Source of the DNA: Kineosporiaceae bacterium SCSIO 59966
GTDB taxonomy: Bacteria; Actinomycetota; Actinomycetes; Actinomycetales; SCSIO-59966
Reading direction: 5' to 3'
Length of the DNA stretch: 64,000 nt
Assembly (NCBI GenBank): GCA_020881835.1
Contig: CP052876.1
Location: forward strand, 620,001-684,000
Under the pieces are notes generated by a model. It searched no databases. It was not told where the DNA came from and worked only from the letters and a program-made list of their open reading frames with translations. The position numbers and the translations under genes were made by a program. Position 1 is the stretch's first letter, and the number at the start of each line of letters is the position of its first letter. Below are positions 1 to 7,955 of this stretch, in pieces.

Positions 1-294
1 GGCCGCGTCCCCGCTGAGATGATCAAGTTGCCGCTGGCGGGCAACCCCCGGGCGAAGATGCAGGGCATCACCGACGGGTTCGTCAAGCTGTTCTGCCGGC
101 GCGGGGTCGGCACCGTGCTCGGCGGGGTGGTGGTCGCGCCGCGGGCCTCCGAGCTCATCCACGCGGTGACGCTGGCGGTGGAGCACCGGTTGTCGGTGGA
201 CCAGGTGGCGCAGTCGTTCACCGTCTACCCGTCGCTGTCCGGGTCGGTCGCCGAGGCCGCCCGCCGCCTGCACGTCCACCCCGCCCCCCGCTGA
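1..294 (+). CDS. C-terminal part of an LpdA-type NAD(P)H:quinone/disulfide flavoprotein reductase (5' end outside window)
   Basis: The reading frame is open from the first base, so the gene begins upstream of the window. The visible 97 residues match the dimerisation domain that closes the pyridine-nucleotide disulfide oxidoreductase fold: NPRAKMQG, DGFVKLFCR, GGVVVAPRASELIH and the C-terminal FTVYPSLSGSVAEAARR. This form is typical of actinobacterial LpdA-like flavoproteins, FAD enzymes that reduce quinones or disulfides in the cytoplasm. The FAD and NAD(P) domains and the redox cysteine region are not in the window, so the exact subfamily cannot be proved. Three copies of the 23-bp module A begin 26 bp after the stop. 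Confidence 0.85.
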   Translation, partial: GRVPAEMIKLPLAGNPRAKMQGITDGFVKLFCRRGVGTVLGGVVVAPRASELIHAVTLAVEHRLSVDQVAQSFTVYPSLSGSVAEAARRLHVHPAPR

Positions 295-320
295 CCCCCG
301 CCCCCCTCACCACCCCCTCC

Positions 321-389
321 GTGATCATGCAATCCCGCCACCCGTGATCATGCAATCCCGCCACCCGTGATCATGCAATCCCGCCACCC
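321..389 (+). repeat. Module A x3, head-to-tail (23-bp units)
   Basis: Three perfect, directly abutting copies (321-343, 344-366, 367-389) of a 23-bp sequence that begins GTGATCATGC, continues AATCCCG and ends CCACCC. They start 26 bp after the preceding stop codon and point in the direction of its transcription. This is the only place in the window where copies abut without a spacer. Confidence 0.95.
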
Positions 390-424
390 CGTCCCGCCAC
401 GCGCACGGCCACTCCGCCTGTCTC

Positions 425-483
425 CAGAATGCTGGGTTGCTGGCGCGACACGCCGGCAGAACGGTGACGGACGCAGCATTCTG
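425..483 (+). repeat. Module B hairpin, 59 bp
   Basis: The outer arms are perfect inverted repeats, CAGAATGCTG (425-434) and CAGCATTCTG (474-483). Inside lies a second small hairpin, GGCG-CGACA-CGCC, followed by a locus-specific 13-nt segment (458-470). It lies 35 bp beyond the module A trio in the same orientation. The upstream reading frame of the following protease runs through it, so the protease start must lie further downstream. Nothing else is recognisable between 295 and 592. Confidence 0.9.
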
Positions 484-592
484 TGACATCGATGGCGTCG
501 CGGATCTGGTCACAATCATGCTGGTTCGGGACGCTCTGTCGTACTCTGCGGGCGGACGCGAGTCACCAGGGAGTGCGAAGAGGGGGCTGGTG

Positions 593-1996
593 ATGGCCGG
601 GAAGTCTGCCAAGCGGGGCGACGCGGCTCCGGCCGACGCCGGCGCCGCAGGTCCGGACGGACGAGGCCCCTTTCGTGCCGTGAGCCGCAGGTTGGCCCTG
701 GTCGCGGCGCTGCTGCTCGCCGCCCTGCCCGCGCCGTCCGCCGCCGCGGCCGACCTCGGCGACCCGCCGGGCACGTGGTGGCGGGACGCGATGGGGATCG
801 ACGAGGCGCACGCGCTGAGCACCGGGGAGGGGGTGACGGTGGCAGTCATCGACTCGGTCGTGGACTTGACCGTCCCGGAGCTCGCCGACGCCAACGTCGT
901 CCCCGCGTTCAACGCCTGCGCCGCCGACCCCGTCGGCGAGGGTCTGGGCTCCGGGTACGGCAGCCATCACGGCACGTCGATGGTGTCGATGGTGTCGCAG
1001 GCCGCGCCGGACGCCACCATCCGGGCGTACGCCTACACCGACACCGCCGACGCCGAGGAGCCGTGCGCCGGCCAGGGGTCGTCGCGCAGCATGTTGATCA
1101 ACGTGCGGGCCGCCTTCGAGCAGGCGGTTGCCGACGGCGTCGACATCATCAGCTTCTCAGCGACCCTCGGTGGCACTCTCGCCGACCTGCTCGAGGCGGC
1201 GGTCGACGCCGACACGGTCGTGGTCGTCTCCGTCGGCAACGGCCCGAGCGTGGGTCTGCCTGCGCTGCACAGCACCGACATCGGCGTCGTCTCGGTCACC
1301 GGGGTCGGCCCGGACGGCAGGCTCGGTGACTACGTGGTACCCGGCCGGCAGGTCGTCATCGCCGCGCCGGGTACCTCGCTGCGCACCGGCGGGTTCGTCG
1401 ACGGCCGCTGGCGCAGCGACGGGCTCACCAACGGGTCGAGTGCCGCGACGGCCCTGACCGCAGGTGGGCTTGCGCTGGTCCGTTCCCGCTACCCAGAGGC
1501 CACCGGCAACCAGATCGTCCAGCACCTCATCCGGCACACCACGCGCGACACGCTGGCCTTCGACGAGAGCTTCGGCTTCGGCTTCATCAACGTGCCGGAG
1601 ATGCTCGAGAACGACCCGACGCGCTGGGAGGACGTCAACCCGCTGACCGCTGTGTCCCGGCTCGCCATGATGGCCGAGGAGTACCCGGACGAGGCCGCGC
1701 TCGCCACCGCGGCTACCCCCGACAGCGGGGTGACGACGTCCGAGACGGCCGGGCCGACGGCGTCCGGGACGGCCGAGCCGACGGCGTCCGGCCCGGCCCC
1801 GGCGGACGACGGGTCGTCCGAGGCCACCGGCGCGGGCGCCGCCTCCGCTGGCCTGGGCACCTGGGGCGTCGTCGCGGTGACCGCCGCCGTCGTCGCCTCG
1901 GCGCTCGTGCTGGTCCTGCGCAGCCGACGGCTCCGGCGCTCGAAGCACCCGGACCGCCATGGATCACGACCGGCGCGGCGGACCAGCGGGTCGTAG
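593..1996 (+). CDS. Mycosin-like membrane-anchored subtilase (S8 family)
   Basis: A 467-residue serine protease predicted to be exported and tethered to the membrane. A signal or anchor segment (about residues 34-53, LALVAALLLAALPAP) precedes the S8 domain. The catalytic triad is visible: Asp87 in VAVIDS, His126 in HHGTSM and Ser283 in NGSSAAT, with the oxyanion Asn216 in SVGNG. A Ser/Thr/Pro/Gly-rich stretch and one C-terminal transmembrane helix (WGVVAVTAAVVASALVLVL) followed by basic residues give the layout of mycosins. Usual mycosins serve type VII secretion, but no ESX genes are nearby, so the substrate is unknown. The ATG at 593 is preferred (purine-rich GAAGAGGGGG upstream) because longer forms would translate module B. 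Confidence 0.82.
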   Translation: MAGKSAKRGDAAPADAGAAGPDGRGPFRAVSRRLALVAALLLAALPAPSAAAADLGDPPGTWWRDAMGIDEAHALSTGEGVTVAVIDSVVDLTVPELADANVVPAFNACAADPVGEGLGSGYGSHHGTSMVSMVSQAAPDATIRAYAYTDTADAEEPCAGQGSSRSMLINVRAAFEQAVADGVDIISFSATLGGTLADLLEAAVDADTVVVVSVGNGPSVGLPALHSTDIGVVSVTGVGPDGRLGDYVVPGRQVVIAAPGTSLRTGGFVDGRWRSDGLTNGSSAATALTAGGLALVRSRYPEATGNQIVQHLIRHTTRDTLAFDESFGFGFINVPEMLENDPTRWEDVNPLTAVSRLAMMAEEYPDEAALATAATPDSGVTTSETAGPTASGTAEPTASGPAPADDGSSEATGAGAASAGLGTWGVVAVTAAVVASALVLVLRSRRLRRSKHPDRHGSRPARRTSGS

Positions 1997-2013
1997 GGCC
2001 AGTGTGTGCTGCC

Positions 2014-2466
2014 TCAGGGCAGCATGTGGCCGATGTCGTCGATGACCGTTCCGTCCCGGCCGACGTAGGGAGCCAGCGGGGAGAACGACAGGTACGGCAT
2101 GTCCCCGCGCAGGAACGCCGCCTGGCCCCGCAGGGCGCCCGCGACCGGCGCGGCGACGGCGTCCAGGCCGTCGGCGAGCGCCTTGAGCTCCTCGGGCGTC
2201 CGGCTCCACCCGTCGGTGTCGGTGAGCCGGAGCAGGTCGATCTCGACCGCGGAGGCTCCGGACGAGACGCGCAGGGCGAGGCGCCGGGGCCGGCGCGGCT
2301 GCACCGTGACGTCGGCCGTCGCCAGCTCGACCCGGTGGGAGCGGAACCAGCGCCGCTGGCGCAGCTCGCCATCGACGAGCACCGCGCGTCCGCGCACCGG
2401 CCAGGCGAGCGCCGCGAACGGCCGCCGCCACCGTGCCCGCAGCCGCCGCAGCTCCATCCCGCTCAC
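2014..2466 (-). CDS. Conserved hypothetical protein, 150 aa
   Basis: A soluble protein with an arginine-rich N-terminus (ELRRLRARWRRPF) and a beta-rich middle (RGRAVLVDGELRQRRWFR, VELATADVTVQPRRPRRLALRV), ending in DGTVIDDIGHMLP. I do not recognise a family. The start is a GTG at 2466, with an ATG three codons later as an alternative. It reads in the same direction as the carboxylase gene upstream and is separated from it by a very strong hairpin (2517-2580), so it probably has its own promoter or depends on readthrough. The stop lies 18 bp from the convergent protease stop. Confidence 0.6.
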   Translation of the reverse strand: MSGMELRRLRARWRRPFAALAWPVRGRAVLVDGELRQRRWFRSHRVELATADVTVQPRRPRRLALRVSSGASAVEIDLLRLTDTDGWSRTPEELKALADGLDAVAAPVAGALRGQAAFLRGDMPYLSFSPLAPYVGRDGTVIDDIGHMLP

Positions 2467-2516
2467 GGTCCCACCATGCCCGTGCCGCCCGATCTCTCTG
2501 CCGTCCCGTCCTTGCC

Positions 2517-2580
2517 CGATCTCTGGAGGCTTTCCGGGGTCTCGCGGCCAGGCGAGAGCCCGGAAAGCCTCCAGAGATCG
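2517..2580 (-). terminator. 22-bp perfect inverted repeat downstream of the carboxylase alpha gene
   Basis: The arms 2517-2538 and 2559-2580 are exact reverse complements (outer CGATCTCTGGAGG, inner CTTTCCGGG). The 20-nt loop holds a further 5-bp stem (CTCGC/GCGAG). It begins 15 bp past the carboxylase stop. There is no T tract on either strand, so it fits the I-shaped terminators suggested for high-GC actinobacteria rather than a classical intrinsic terminator. Confidence 0.7.
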
Positions 2581-2594
2581 CCGGGTCAGGGGGC

Positions 2595-4397
2595 TCAGGC
2601 GTCCTTGATCTCGCAGAGGACGGCGCCGGCGGTGACGGTCGCGCCGACCTGAGCAGACAGGCCCGACACGACGCCCTCCTTGTGGGCGGTGATCGGCTGC
2701 TCCATCTTCATCGCCTCCAGGACGACGACCGTGTCGCCAACAGACACCGTCGCCCCGTCCTCGGCGGCGACCTTCACGATGGTGCCCTGCATCGGGGAGG
2801 TCAGTGCGTCACCGCCGGCCGCGGCGCCGCCACCGGCGGTCCGCTTGCGCCGCGGCGCCTTCGCCCTGGCCGCGCCAGCCCCACCGGCCGCACCAGCCGC
2901 ACCGCCGCCGCCCAGCCCGGCGAGCCCGGCGGGCAGCACGACCTCCAGCCGCTTGCCACCGACCTCGACGACGACCCGCTCCCGCTCACCCGGCCCCTCG
3001 TCGTCCGGGCCGGGACCGGTCCACGGCTCGATGGTGTTGTCGAACTCGGTCTCGATCCAGCGGGTGTGCACGGTGAACGGCTCGTCCCCGGCGGGCGCGA
3101 ACGCGGGGTCCTGCACGACCGCGCGGTGGAACGGCAGCACCGTCGGCATCCCCTCGACGACGAACTCGGCGAGGGCCCGGCGGGAGCGCTCGAGCGCCTG
3201 GCGGCGGGTGGCGCCGGTGACGATCAGCTTGGCGAGCATGGAGTCGAAGGCGCCCGGGACGACGTCCCCGGCCCGCACCCCGGAGTCCAGCCGGACGCCG
3301 GGACCGCTCGGCGGCTCGAAGCGAGCCACGGTGCCGGGGGCTGGCAGGAAGTTGCGCCCGGCGTCCTCGCCGTTGATGCGGAACTCGATGGCGTGCCCGC
3401 GGATCTCGGGGTCGTCGTAGCCGAGCTCCTCGCCGGCGGCGACCCGCAGCTGCTCGCGGACCAGGTCGATGCCGGTGACCTCCTCGGAGACCGGGTGCTC
3501 CACCTGCAGACGGGTGTTGACCTCGAGGAACGAGATCGTGCCGTCCTGTCCGACGAGAAACTCGCAGGTGCCCGCCCCGACGTAGCCGGCCTCGCGCAGG
3601 ATCGCCTTGGACGCCCGGTACAGCTCGGCGACCTGCTCTGGCGACAGGAACGGCGCGGGCGCCTCCTCGACGAGCTTCTGGTGCCGGCGCTGCAGCGAGC
3701 AGTCGCGGGTGGAGACGACGACGACGTTGCCGTGGGAGTCGGCCAGGCACTGGGTCTCGACGTGCCGCGGCTTGTCGAGGTACTTCTCCACGAAGCACTC
3801 CCCGCGGCCGAACGCCGCAACCGCCTCGCGCACCGCGGAGTCGTACAGCTCGGCGACCTCCTCGCGCGCCCGGACGACCTTGAGCCCGCGGCCGCCGCCG
3901 CCGTACGCGGCCTTGATGGCGATCGGCAGCCCGTGCTCGTCGGCGAACGCCTGCACCTCCTCGGCGCCGGAGACCGGGTCCGTGGTGCCGGCCACCAGCG
4001 GGGCACCGACCCGCTCGGCGATGTGCCGGGCCTTGACCTTGTCGCCGAGGGCGTCGATCGCGGACGGCGGCGGGCCGATCCAGGCCAGTCCGGCGTCCAG
4101 CACGGCCTGGGCGAAGTGGGCGTTCTCGGCGAGGAACCCGTACCCGGGGTGCACCGCGTCGGCGCCGGAGCGGCGCGCGGCGTCCAGCAGCTTGTCGATG
4201 ACGAGGTAGGAGTCGACGGGGGTGGAGCCGCCGAGCGCGTACGCCTCGTCGGCGAGGGTGACGTGCAGGGCTTCGCGGTCGGGGTCGGCGTAGACGGCCA
4301 CCGACGCGATCCCGGAGTCCCGGCAGGCCCGGGCGATCCGGACGGCGATCTCGCCGCGGTTGGCGATGAGCACCTTGGTGATGGCTCGGTCTGGCAC
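2595..4397 (-). CDS. Acyl-CoA carboxylase alpha subunit (biotin carboxylase + BCCP)
   Basis: A 600-residue protein that carboxylates its own biotin using ATP and bicarbonate, for transfer to acyl-CoA by a beta subunit. In order it shows a biotin-carboxylase N-domain ([16 protein letters not shown]), a Gly-rich ATP-grasp loop ([12 protein letters not shown]), the catalytic stretch [18 protein letters not shown], a Gly/Ala-rich linker and a biotinyl domain with EAMKMEQP, whose Lys564 would carry biotin. The GTG at 4397 with GAGGGGAC upstream is preferred to the in-frame start 34 codons earlier, because homology begins there. It lies 98 bp downstream of the MerR gene on the same strand. It could serve the beta subunit at 6356 (methylcrotonyl-type), the pccB product, or both. 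Confidence 0.93.
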   Translation of the reverse strand: MPDRAITKVLIANRGEIAVRIARACRDSGIASVAVYADPDREALHVTLADEAYALGGSTPVDSYLVIDKLLDAARRSGADAVHPGYGFLAENAHFAQAVLDAGLAWIGPPPSAIDALGDKVKARHIAERVGAPLVAGTTDPVSGAEEVQAFADEHGLPIAIKAAYGGGGRGLKVVRAREEVAELYDSAVREAVAAFGRGECFVEKYLDKPRHVETQCLADSHGNVVVVSTRDCSLQRRHQKLVEEAPAPFLSPEQVAELYRASKAILREAGYVGAGTCEFLVGQDGTISFLEVNTRLQVEHPVSEEVTGIDLVREQLRVAAGEELGYDDPEIRGHAIEFRINGEDAGRNFLPAPGTVARFEPPSGPGVRLDSGVRAGDVVPGAFDSMLAKLIVTGATRRQALERSRRALAEFVVEGMPTVLPFHRAVVQDPAFAPAGDEPFTVHTRWIETEFDNTIEPWTGPGPDDEGPGERERVVVEVGGKRLEVVLPAGLAGLGGGGAAGAAGGAGAARAKAPRRKRTAGGGAAAGGDALTSPMQGTIVKVAAEDGATVSVGDTVVVLEAMKMEQPITAHKEGVVSGLSAQVGATVTAGAVLCEIKDA

Positions 4398-4483
4398 GTG
4401 GTCCGTCCCCTCGGTCTGGCGGCTCCCGGCGAACGGGCCGGAGCCTAGCGCGGGCTCGTGGGCCGCGGCCTGGCGCGGCGGGT

Positions 4484-4556
4484 GCGCTCTCGTCGTCACT
4501 GATCGCCACCCGGGGAGGAGGCGCTCTCGTCGTCACGATCGCCACCCGGGGAGGAG
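4484..4556. repeat. 37/36-bp tandem duplication at the MerR stop codon
   Basis: Units 4484-4520 and 4521-4556 are the same sequence (starting GCGCTCTCGTCGTCAC, ending GGGGAGGAG) except for one base. In the MerR frame the duplication repeats the peptide SSPGGD. The single extra base in the distal copy creates the stop codon. Confidence 0.85.
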
Positions 4557-5050
4557 GAACGGCCCGGTTTGGACGACGAGCCGCGCCGGGCGACGTCCGC
4601 TCCTCCTGCCGTGGCGATCACCTCCCGGTCCGGGGCAGCTCGCGAATCACGGAACCGCCCCTCGAGCTCGGCCAGGTCGGCGCGGCACCGGGTCTCGAGG
4701 TCGTCGAGCTCGGCGAGGGTCTGCTCGATGTCGGCGCGGCGCTGCTCGAGCTCGGCGCGGCGCTCGGCCACCTCCGCCAGCAGGTAGCGCAGCTGGCCGA
4801 CCTCACCGGGGGACTCGTCGTACATGTCGACGATCCGGCGGATCTTCTCCAGGTCGAGCCCGATGCGCTTGCCCCGCAGCACGAGGGCGAGGCGGACCCG
4901 GTCCCGGGGGTGGAAGACACGCTGGGTCCCGCGCCGCTCGGGGGAGATCAGCCCCTGGTCCTCGTAGTAGCGGATCGTGCGGTGCGTGACGCCGAACTCC
5001 TCCGCGACCTGCGCGATCGTCCACTCGCGGGTGCCGCTGCGTCTTGCCAT
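4496..5050 (-). CDS. MerR-family transcriptional regulator (LiuR-like context)
   Basis: A 184-residue regulator. The N-terminal winged helix-turn-helix reads [32 protein letters not shown], the MerR signature, and is followed by [20 protein letters not shown] and a long dimerisation coiled coil rich in Glu, Arg and Leu ([25 protein letters not shown]). The last 30 residues are a Ser/Gly/Asp-rich tail produced by a tandem duplication. It is divergent from the acyl-CoA dehydrogenase, with a 30-bp palindrome in the 60-bp gap, and reads into the carboxylase alpha gene. In proteobacteria, MerR-type LiuR regulators control branched-chain amino acid degradation genes in this arrangement. The same role here is an inference from context. 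Confidence 0.9.
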   Translation of the reverse strand: MARRSGTREWTIAQVAEEFGVTHRTIRYYEDQGLISPERRGTQRVFHPRDRVRLALVLRGKRIGLDLEKIRRIVDMYDESPGEVGQLRYLLAEVAERRAELEQRRADIEQTLAELDDLETRCRADLAELEGRFRDSRAAPDREVIATAGGADVARRGSSSKPGRSSSPGGDRDDESASSPGGDQ

Positions 5051-5061
5051 GCCTCCCGATC

Positions 5062-5091
5062 GTGCTTTACGTTGACGTCAACGTCAAGCAC
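5062..5091. promoter_or_regulatory. 30-bp near-perfect palindromic operator in the MerR/acyl-CoA dehydrogenase divergent promoter
   Basis: The core ACGTTGACGTCAACGT (5069-5084) is a perfect palindrome. Symmetry continues outward to 5062 and 5091 with a single mismatched pair (5067/5086). It lies 11 bp from the MerR start and 19 bp from the dehydrogenase start, so it must overlap the promoters of both operons. The long palindrome suits a MerR-family dimer. Confidence 0.85.
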
Positions 5092-5110
5092 TCGACGAGG
5101 AGCGCCCCGC

Positions 5111-6298
5111 ATGGCCTTCGAGCTGTCCGCCGAGCACGAGGACTTCCGTCGCGTCGTCCGGGACTTCGCCGAGGCCGAGGTGGCCCCGTACGTCGAGCAG
5201 TGGGACCGCGACGCGCACTTCCCCGTCGACCTCGTGCCGAAGATGGGTGACCTCGGCCTGTTCGGTCTGGTCGCGCCCGAGGAGTACGGCGGCGCCGGGC
5301 TCCAGGACGGCGCGTTCACCTCGCTGTGCGTGGCGATCGAGGAGCTCGGCCGCGTCGACCAGTCCGTCGGGATCACGCTGTCGGCCGGGGTGGGCCTGGG
5401 CATCAACCCGATCCTCACCTTCGGCACCGAGGAGCAGAAGCAGCGGTGGCTGCCCGACCTCGTCACCGGGCGGGCCCTGGCCGCGTTCGGCCTCACCGAG
5501 CCCGAGGCCGGTTCGGACGCCGGCGCCACCCGCACCCGCGCCGAGCTCGTCCACGACGAGTGGGTGCTGTCGGGTGCCAAGGCGTTCATCACGAACTCCG
5601 GTACCGAGATCACCTCGGTCGTCACCGTCACCGCCCGCACCGGTGAGCGCCCGGACGGCCGCCCCGAGATCAGCGCGATCATGGTCCCGGCCGGGACGCC
5701 CGGGTTCGTCGTCGAGCCCGCCTACCGCAAGCTCGGCTGGCACTCCTCGGACACCCACGGCCTGACGTTCGCCGGCTGCCGGGTGCCCGCGAGCAACCTG
5801 CTCGGCGAACGGGGCCGCGGGTTCTCCCAGTTCCTCGCCACCCTGGACGACGGTCGGATCGCGATCTCCGCCCTCGCCGTCGGCCTGGCGCAGGCGTGCC
5901 TGGAGGCTGCCCAGCGGTACGCCCGCGAACGGGTCGCCTTCGGCCGCCCGATCGGGGCCAACCAGGGCGTCGCGTTCCAGGTCGCCGACCTCGCCGTGGC
6001 GGTCGAGGCCGCGCGGCTGCTGACCTACAAGGCGGCCTGGCTGCGCGACGAGCACGGCGCCGGACGGCGCACCGCCGAGGAGGTGCGGCAGGCCGCCGCC
6101 GTCGCCAAGCTCTACTCCTCCGAGGCCGCGGTCACCGCGACCCGGACCGCCACCCAGGTGTTCGGCGGCAACGGGTTCATGGAGGAGTTCCCGGTCGCCC
6201 GGTTCTACCGGGACGCCAAGATCCTCGAGATCGGCGAGGGCACCTCCGAGGTGCAGCGGCTCGTCATCTCCCGCGGGCTCGGCCTGCCGGTGGACTGA
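5111..6298 (+). CDS. Acyl-CoA dehydrogenase (isovaleryl-/short-chain type)
   Basis: A 395-residue FAD enzyme that introduces an alpha-beta double bond into an acyl-CoA and passes electrons to ETF. Family landmarks are GLTEPEAGSDAG (FAD/substrate loop), KAFITNSG, the mid-domain PAYRKLGWHSSDTHGLTF, RVAFGRPIGANQGVAF, QVFGGNGFMEEFPVARFYRD and the C-terminal IGEGTSEVQR, whose Glu is in the usual catalytic-base position. The ATG at 5111 has GAGGAG upstream. It is first in an operon with a carboxyltransferase beta subunit. Together with the divergent biotin carboxylase, this is the gene set of leucine degradation (isovaleryl-CoA dehydrogenase plus methylcrotonyl-CoA carboxylase). The exact acyl substrate cannot be read from sequence. 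Confidence 0.92.
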   Translation: MAFELSAEHEDFRRVVRDFAEAEVAPYVEQWDRDAHFPVDLVPKMGDLGLFGLVAPEEYGGAGLQDGAFTSLCVAIEELGRVDQSVGITLSAGVGLGINPILTFGTEEQKQRWLPDLVTGRALAAFGLTEPEAGSDAGATRTRAELVHDEWVLSGAKAFITNSGTEITSVVTVTARTGERPDGRPEISAIMVPAGTPGFVVEPAYRKLGWHSSDTHGLTFAGCRVPASNLLGERGRGFSQFLATLDDGRIAISALAVGLAQACLEAAQRYARERVAFGRPIGANQGVAFQVADLAVAVEAARLLTYKAAWLRDEHGAGRRTAEEVRQAAAVAKLYSSEAAVTATRTATQVFGGNGFMEEFPVARFYRDAKILEIGEGTSEVQRLVISRGLGLPVD

Positions 6299-6355
6299 GG
6301 GGCCTGCGAATGAGCCTGCGAGGCTGCCGGCGATGAGACTGCCAGACTGCCGCCG

Positions 6356-7906
6356 ATGAGCCACCCGACAGACCCGCGCGTCCAGGACGTGCGCGCCCGG
6401 CTGCGCGAGGCCCGCGCCCGCTCGGCCGCGCCGCCGCCGGCCGCCGCCGCCAAGCTCGCCGCCCAGGGCAAGCTCTACGTCCGGGACCGGATCGCGCTGC
6501 TGTTCGACGAGGGCTCGTTCGTCGAGGACGGCCGCTACGCCAACGCCACCGCGCCGGGCCTGCCCGCCGACGGCGTCGTCACCGGCCGCGGCACCGTCGA
6601 CGGCCGGCCCGCGATCGTCGTCGCGAACGACCCGACGGTGAAGGCCGGCTCGTGGGGCGCCCGCACGGTGGAGAAGATCGTCCGGGCCACCGAGGCGGCG
6701 CTGCGCGAGGAGCTGCCCGTGTTCTGGTTCGTCGACTCCGCCGGCGCCCGGATCACCGACCAGGTCGAGGTCTTCCCCGGACGGCGCGGGGCCGGCCACA
6801 TCTTCCACAACCAGGTCGCGCTGTCGGGCAAGGTGCCGCAGATCTGCTGCCTGTTCGGCCCCAGCGCGGCCGGTGGCGCGTACGTCCCGTCGTTCTGCGA
6901 CGTCGTCATCATGGTCGAGGGCAACGCCTCGATGTACCTCGGCAGCCCGCGGATGGCCGAGATGGTCGTCGGGGAGAAGGTGTCGCTGGAGGAGATGGGC
7001 GGCGCCCGGATGCACTGCACCGTCTCCGGCGTCGGCGACCTGCTGGCCACCGACGACGAGGACGCCATCGAGCAGGCCCGGCTGTTCTTCTCCTACCTGC
7101 CGTCCACCTTCCGCGACCAGCCGCCGGCGTACCACCCCGAGCCCCCCGCCGTCCCGTTCACCGACGACGTCGTGCCCGAGGTCGAGAGCCAGCCGTTCGA
7201 CGTCCACGACGTCATCGACGCCCTCGTCGACGAGGACTCCTTCTTCGAGATCAAGCCTCTGTTCGCCGCCGAGCTCGTCGTCGGGTTCGGTCGGCTCGAG
7301 GGCCGCACCATCGGGGTGGTGGCCAACAACTCGATGGTCAAGGGCGGGGTGCTGTTCACCGACAGCGCCGACAAGGCGGCCCGGTTCATCTGGCTGTGCG
7401 ACGCGTTCAACGTCCCGCTGCTGTACCTCGCCGACGTGCCCGGGTTCATGATCGGCAGTGAGGTGGAGCGCGGTGGGATCATCCGGCACGGCGCGAAGAT
7501 GGTCACCGCGGTCAGCGAGGCCACTGTGCCCCAGATCAGCGTCGTCATCCGAAAGGCTTACGGCGCAGGGCTTTACGCGATGGCCGGGCCGGGGTTCGGC
7601 CCGGACGCCGCGCTGGCCCTGCCGACCGCCCGGGTCGCGGTGATGGGCCCGGAGGCGGCGGTGAACGCCGTGTACGCCAACAAGATCGCGGCGATCGAGG
7701 ACGAGGCGGAGCGGGCCGCGTTCGTCGCCGCGCGTCGCGCCGAGTACGAGCAGGACGTCGACCTGGAGCGGCTGGTCGCCGACCTCGTCCTGGACGGCGT
7801 GGTGGAGCCCGCGGACCTGCGCGACGAGCTCGTCCGGCGGTTCCGGTACGCGGCCCGGCGCGACCGGCACTTCGCCGAGAAGCGCCGCGGGGTGCCTCCG
7901 GTCTGA
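6356..7906 (+). CDS. Acyl-CoA carboxylase beta subunit (carboxyltransferase, methylcrotonyl-type by context)
   Basis: A 516-residue carboxyltransferase that moves CO2 from carboxybiotin to an acyl-CoA. The two crotonase-like halves are visible: N-half WFVDSAGARITDQ and FGPSAAGGAYVPSFCD (oxyanion region), C-half YLADVPGFMIGSEVERGGIIRHGAKM and ISVVIRKAYGAGLYAMAGPGF. The length and AGARITDQVEVFPGRRGAGHIF are closer to methylcrotonyl/geranyl-CoA carboxylase subunits than to the pccB product in this window. It follows the dehydrogenase by 57 bp and presumably shares its palindrome-controlled promoter. The partner alpha subunit is encoded divergently at 2595-4397. Confidence 0.9.
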   Translation: MSHPTDPRVQDVRARLREARARSAAPPPAAAAKLAAQGKLYVRDRIALLFDEGSFVEDGRYANATAPGLPADGVVTGRGTVDGRPAIVVANDPTVKAGSWGARTVEKIVRATEAALREELPVFWFVDSAGARITDQVEVFPGRRGAGHIFHNQVALSGKVPQICCLFGPSAAGGAYVPSFCDVVIMVEGNASMYLGSPRMAEMVVGEKVSLEEMGGARMHCTVSGVGDLLATDDEDAIEQARLFFSYLPSTFRDQPPAYHPEPPAVPFTDDVVPEVESQPFDVHDVIDALVDEDSFFEIKPLFAAELVVGFGRLEGRTIGVVANNSMVKGGVLFTDSADKAARFIWLCDAFNVPLLYLADVPGFMIGSEVERGGIIRHGAKMVTAVSEATVPQISVVIRKAYGAGLYAMAGPGFGPDAALALPTARVAVMGPEAAVNAVYANKIAAIEDEAERAAFVAARRAEYEQDVDLERLVADLVLDGVVEPADLRDELVRRFRYAARRDRHFAEKRRGVPPV

Positions 7907-7955
7907 GGCGGGCGCCTGCCGCCGGGGTTGGCGCACGGCGGGCGCCGTCCTCGGC

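Noticed and set aside
593-1996. Part of a type VII secretion locus
   Set aside because: The protease has a mycosin layout, but no EccB/C/D/E or WXG100 gene is visible in the window.
2433-4448. A long plus-strand open frame antisense to the carboxylase alpha gene
   Set aside because: It is a shadow of high third-position GC. The minus strand encodes a complete carboxylase with all motifs.
5069-5084. The palindrome as a CRE-like or integration site
   Set aside because: Its placement between divergent MerR and dehydrogenase promoters and its extended symmetry fit a regulator site better, and no integrase is near.
5084-7936. A 950-codon minus-strand open frame opposite the dehydrogenase and carboxyltransferase
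   Set aside because: Low-complexity composition and no domains, while both plus-strand genes are intact.
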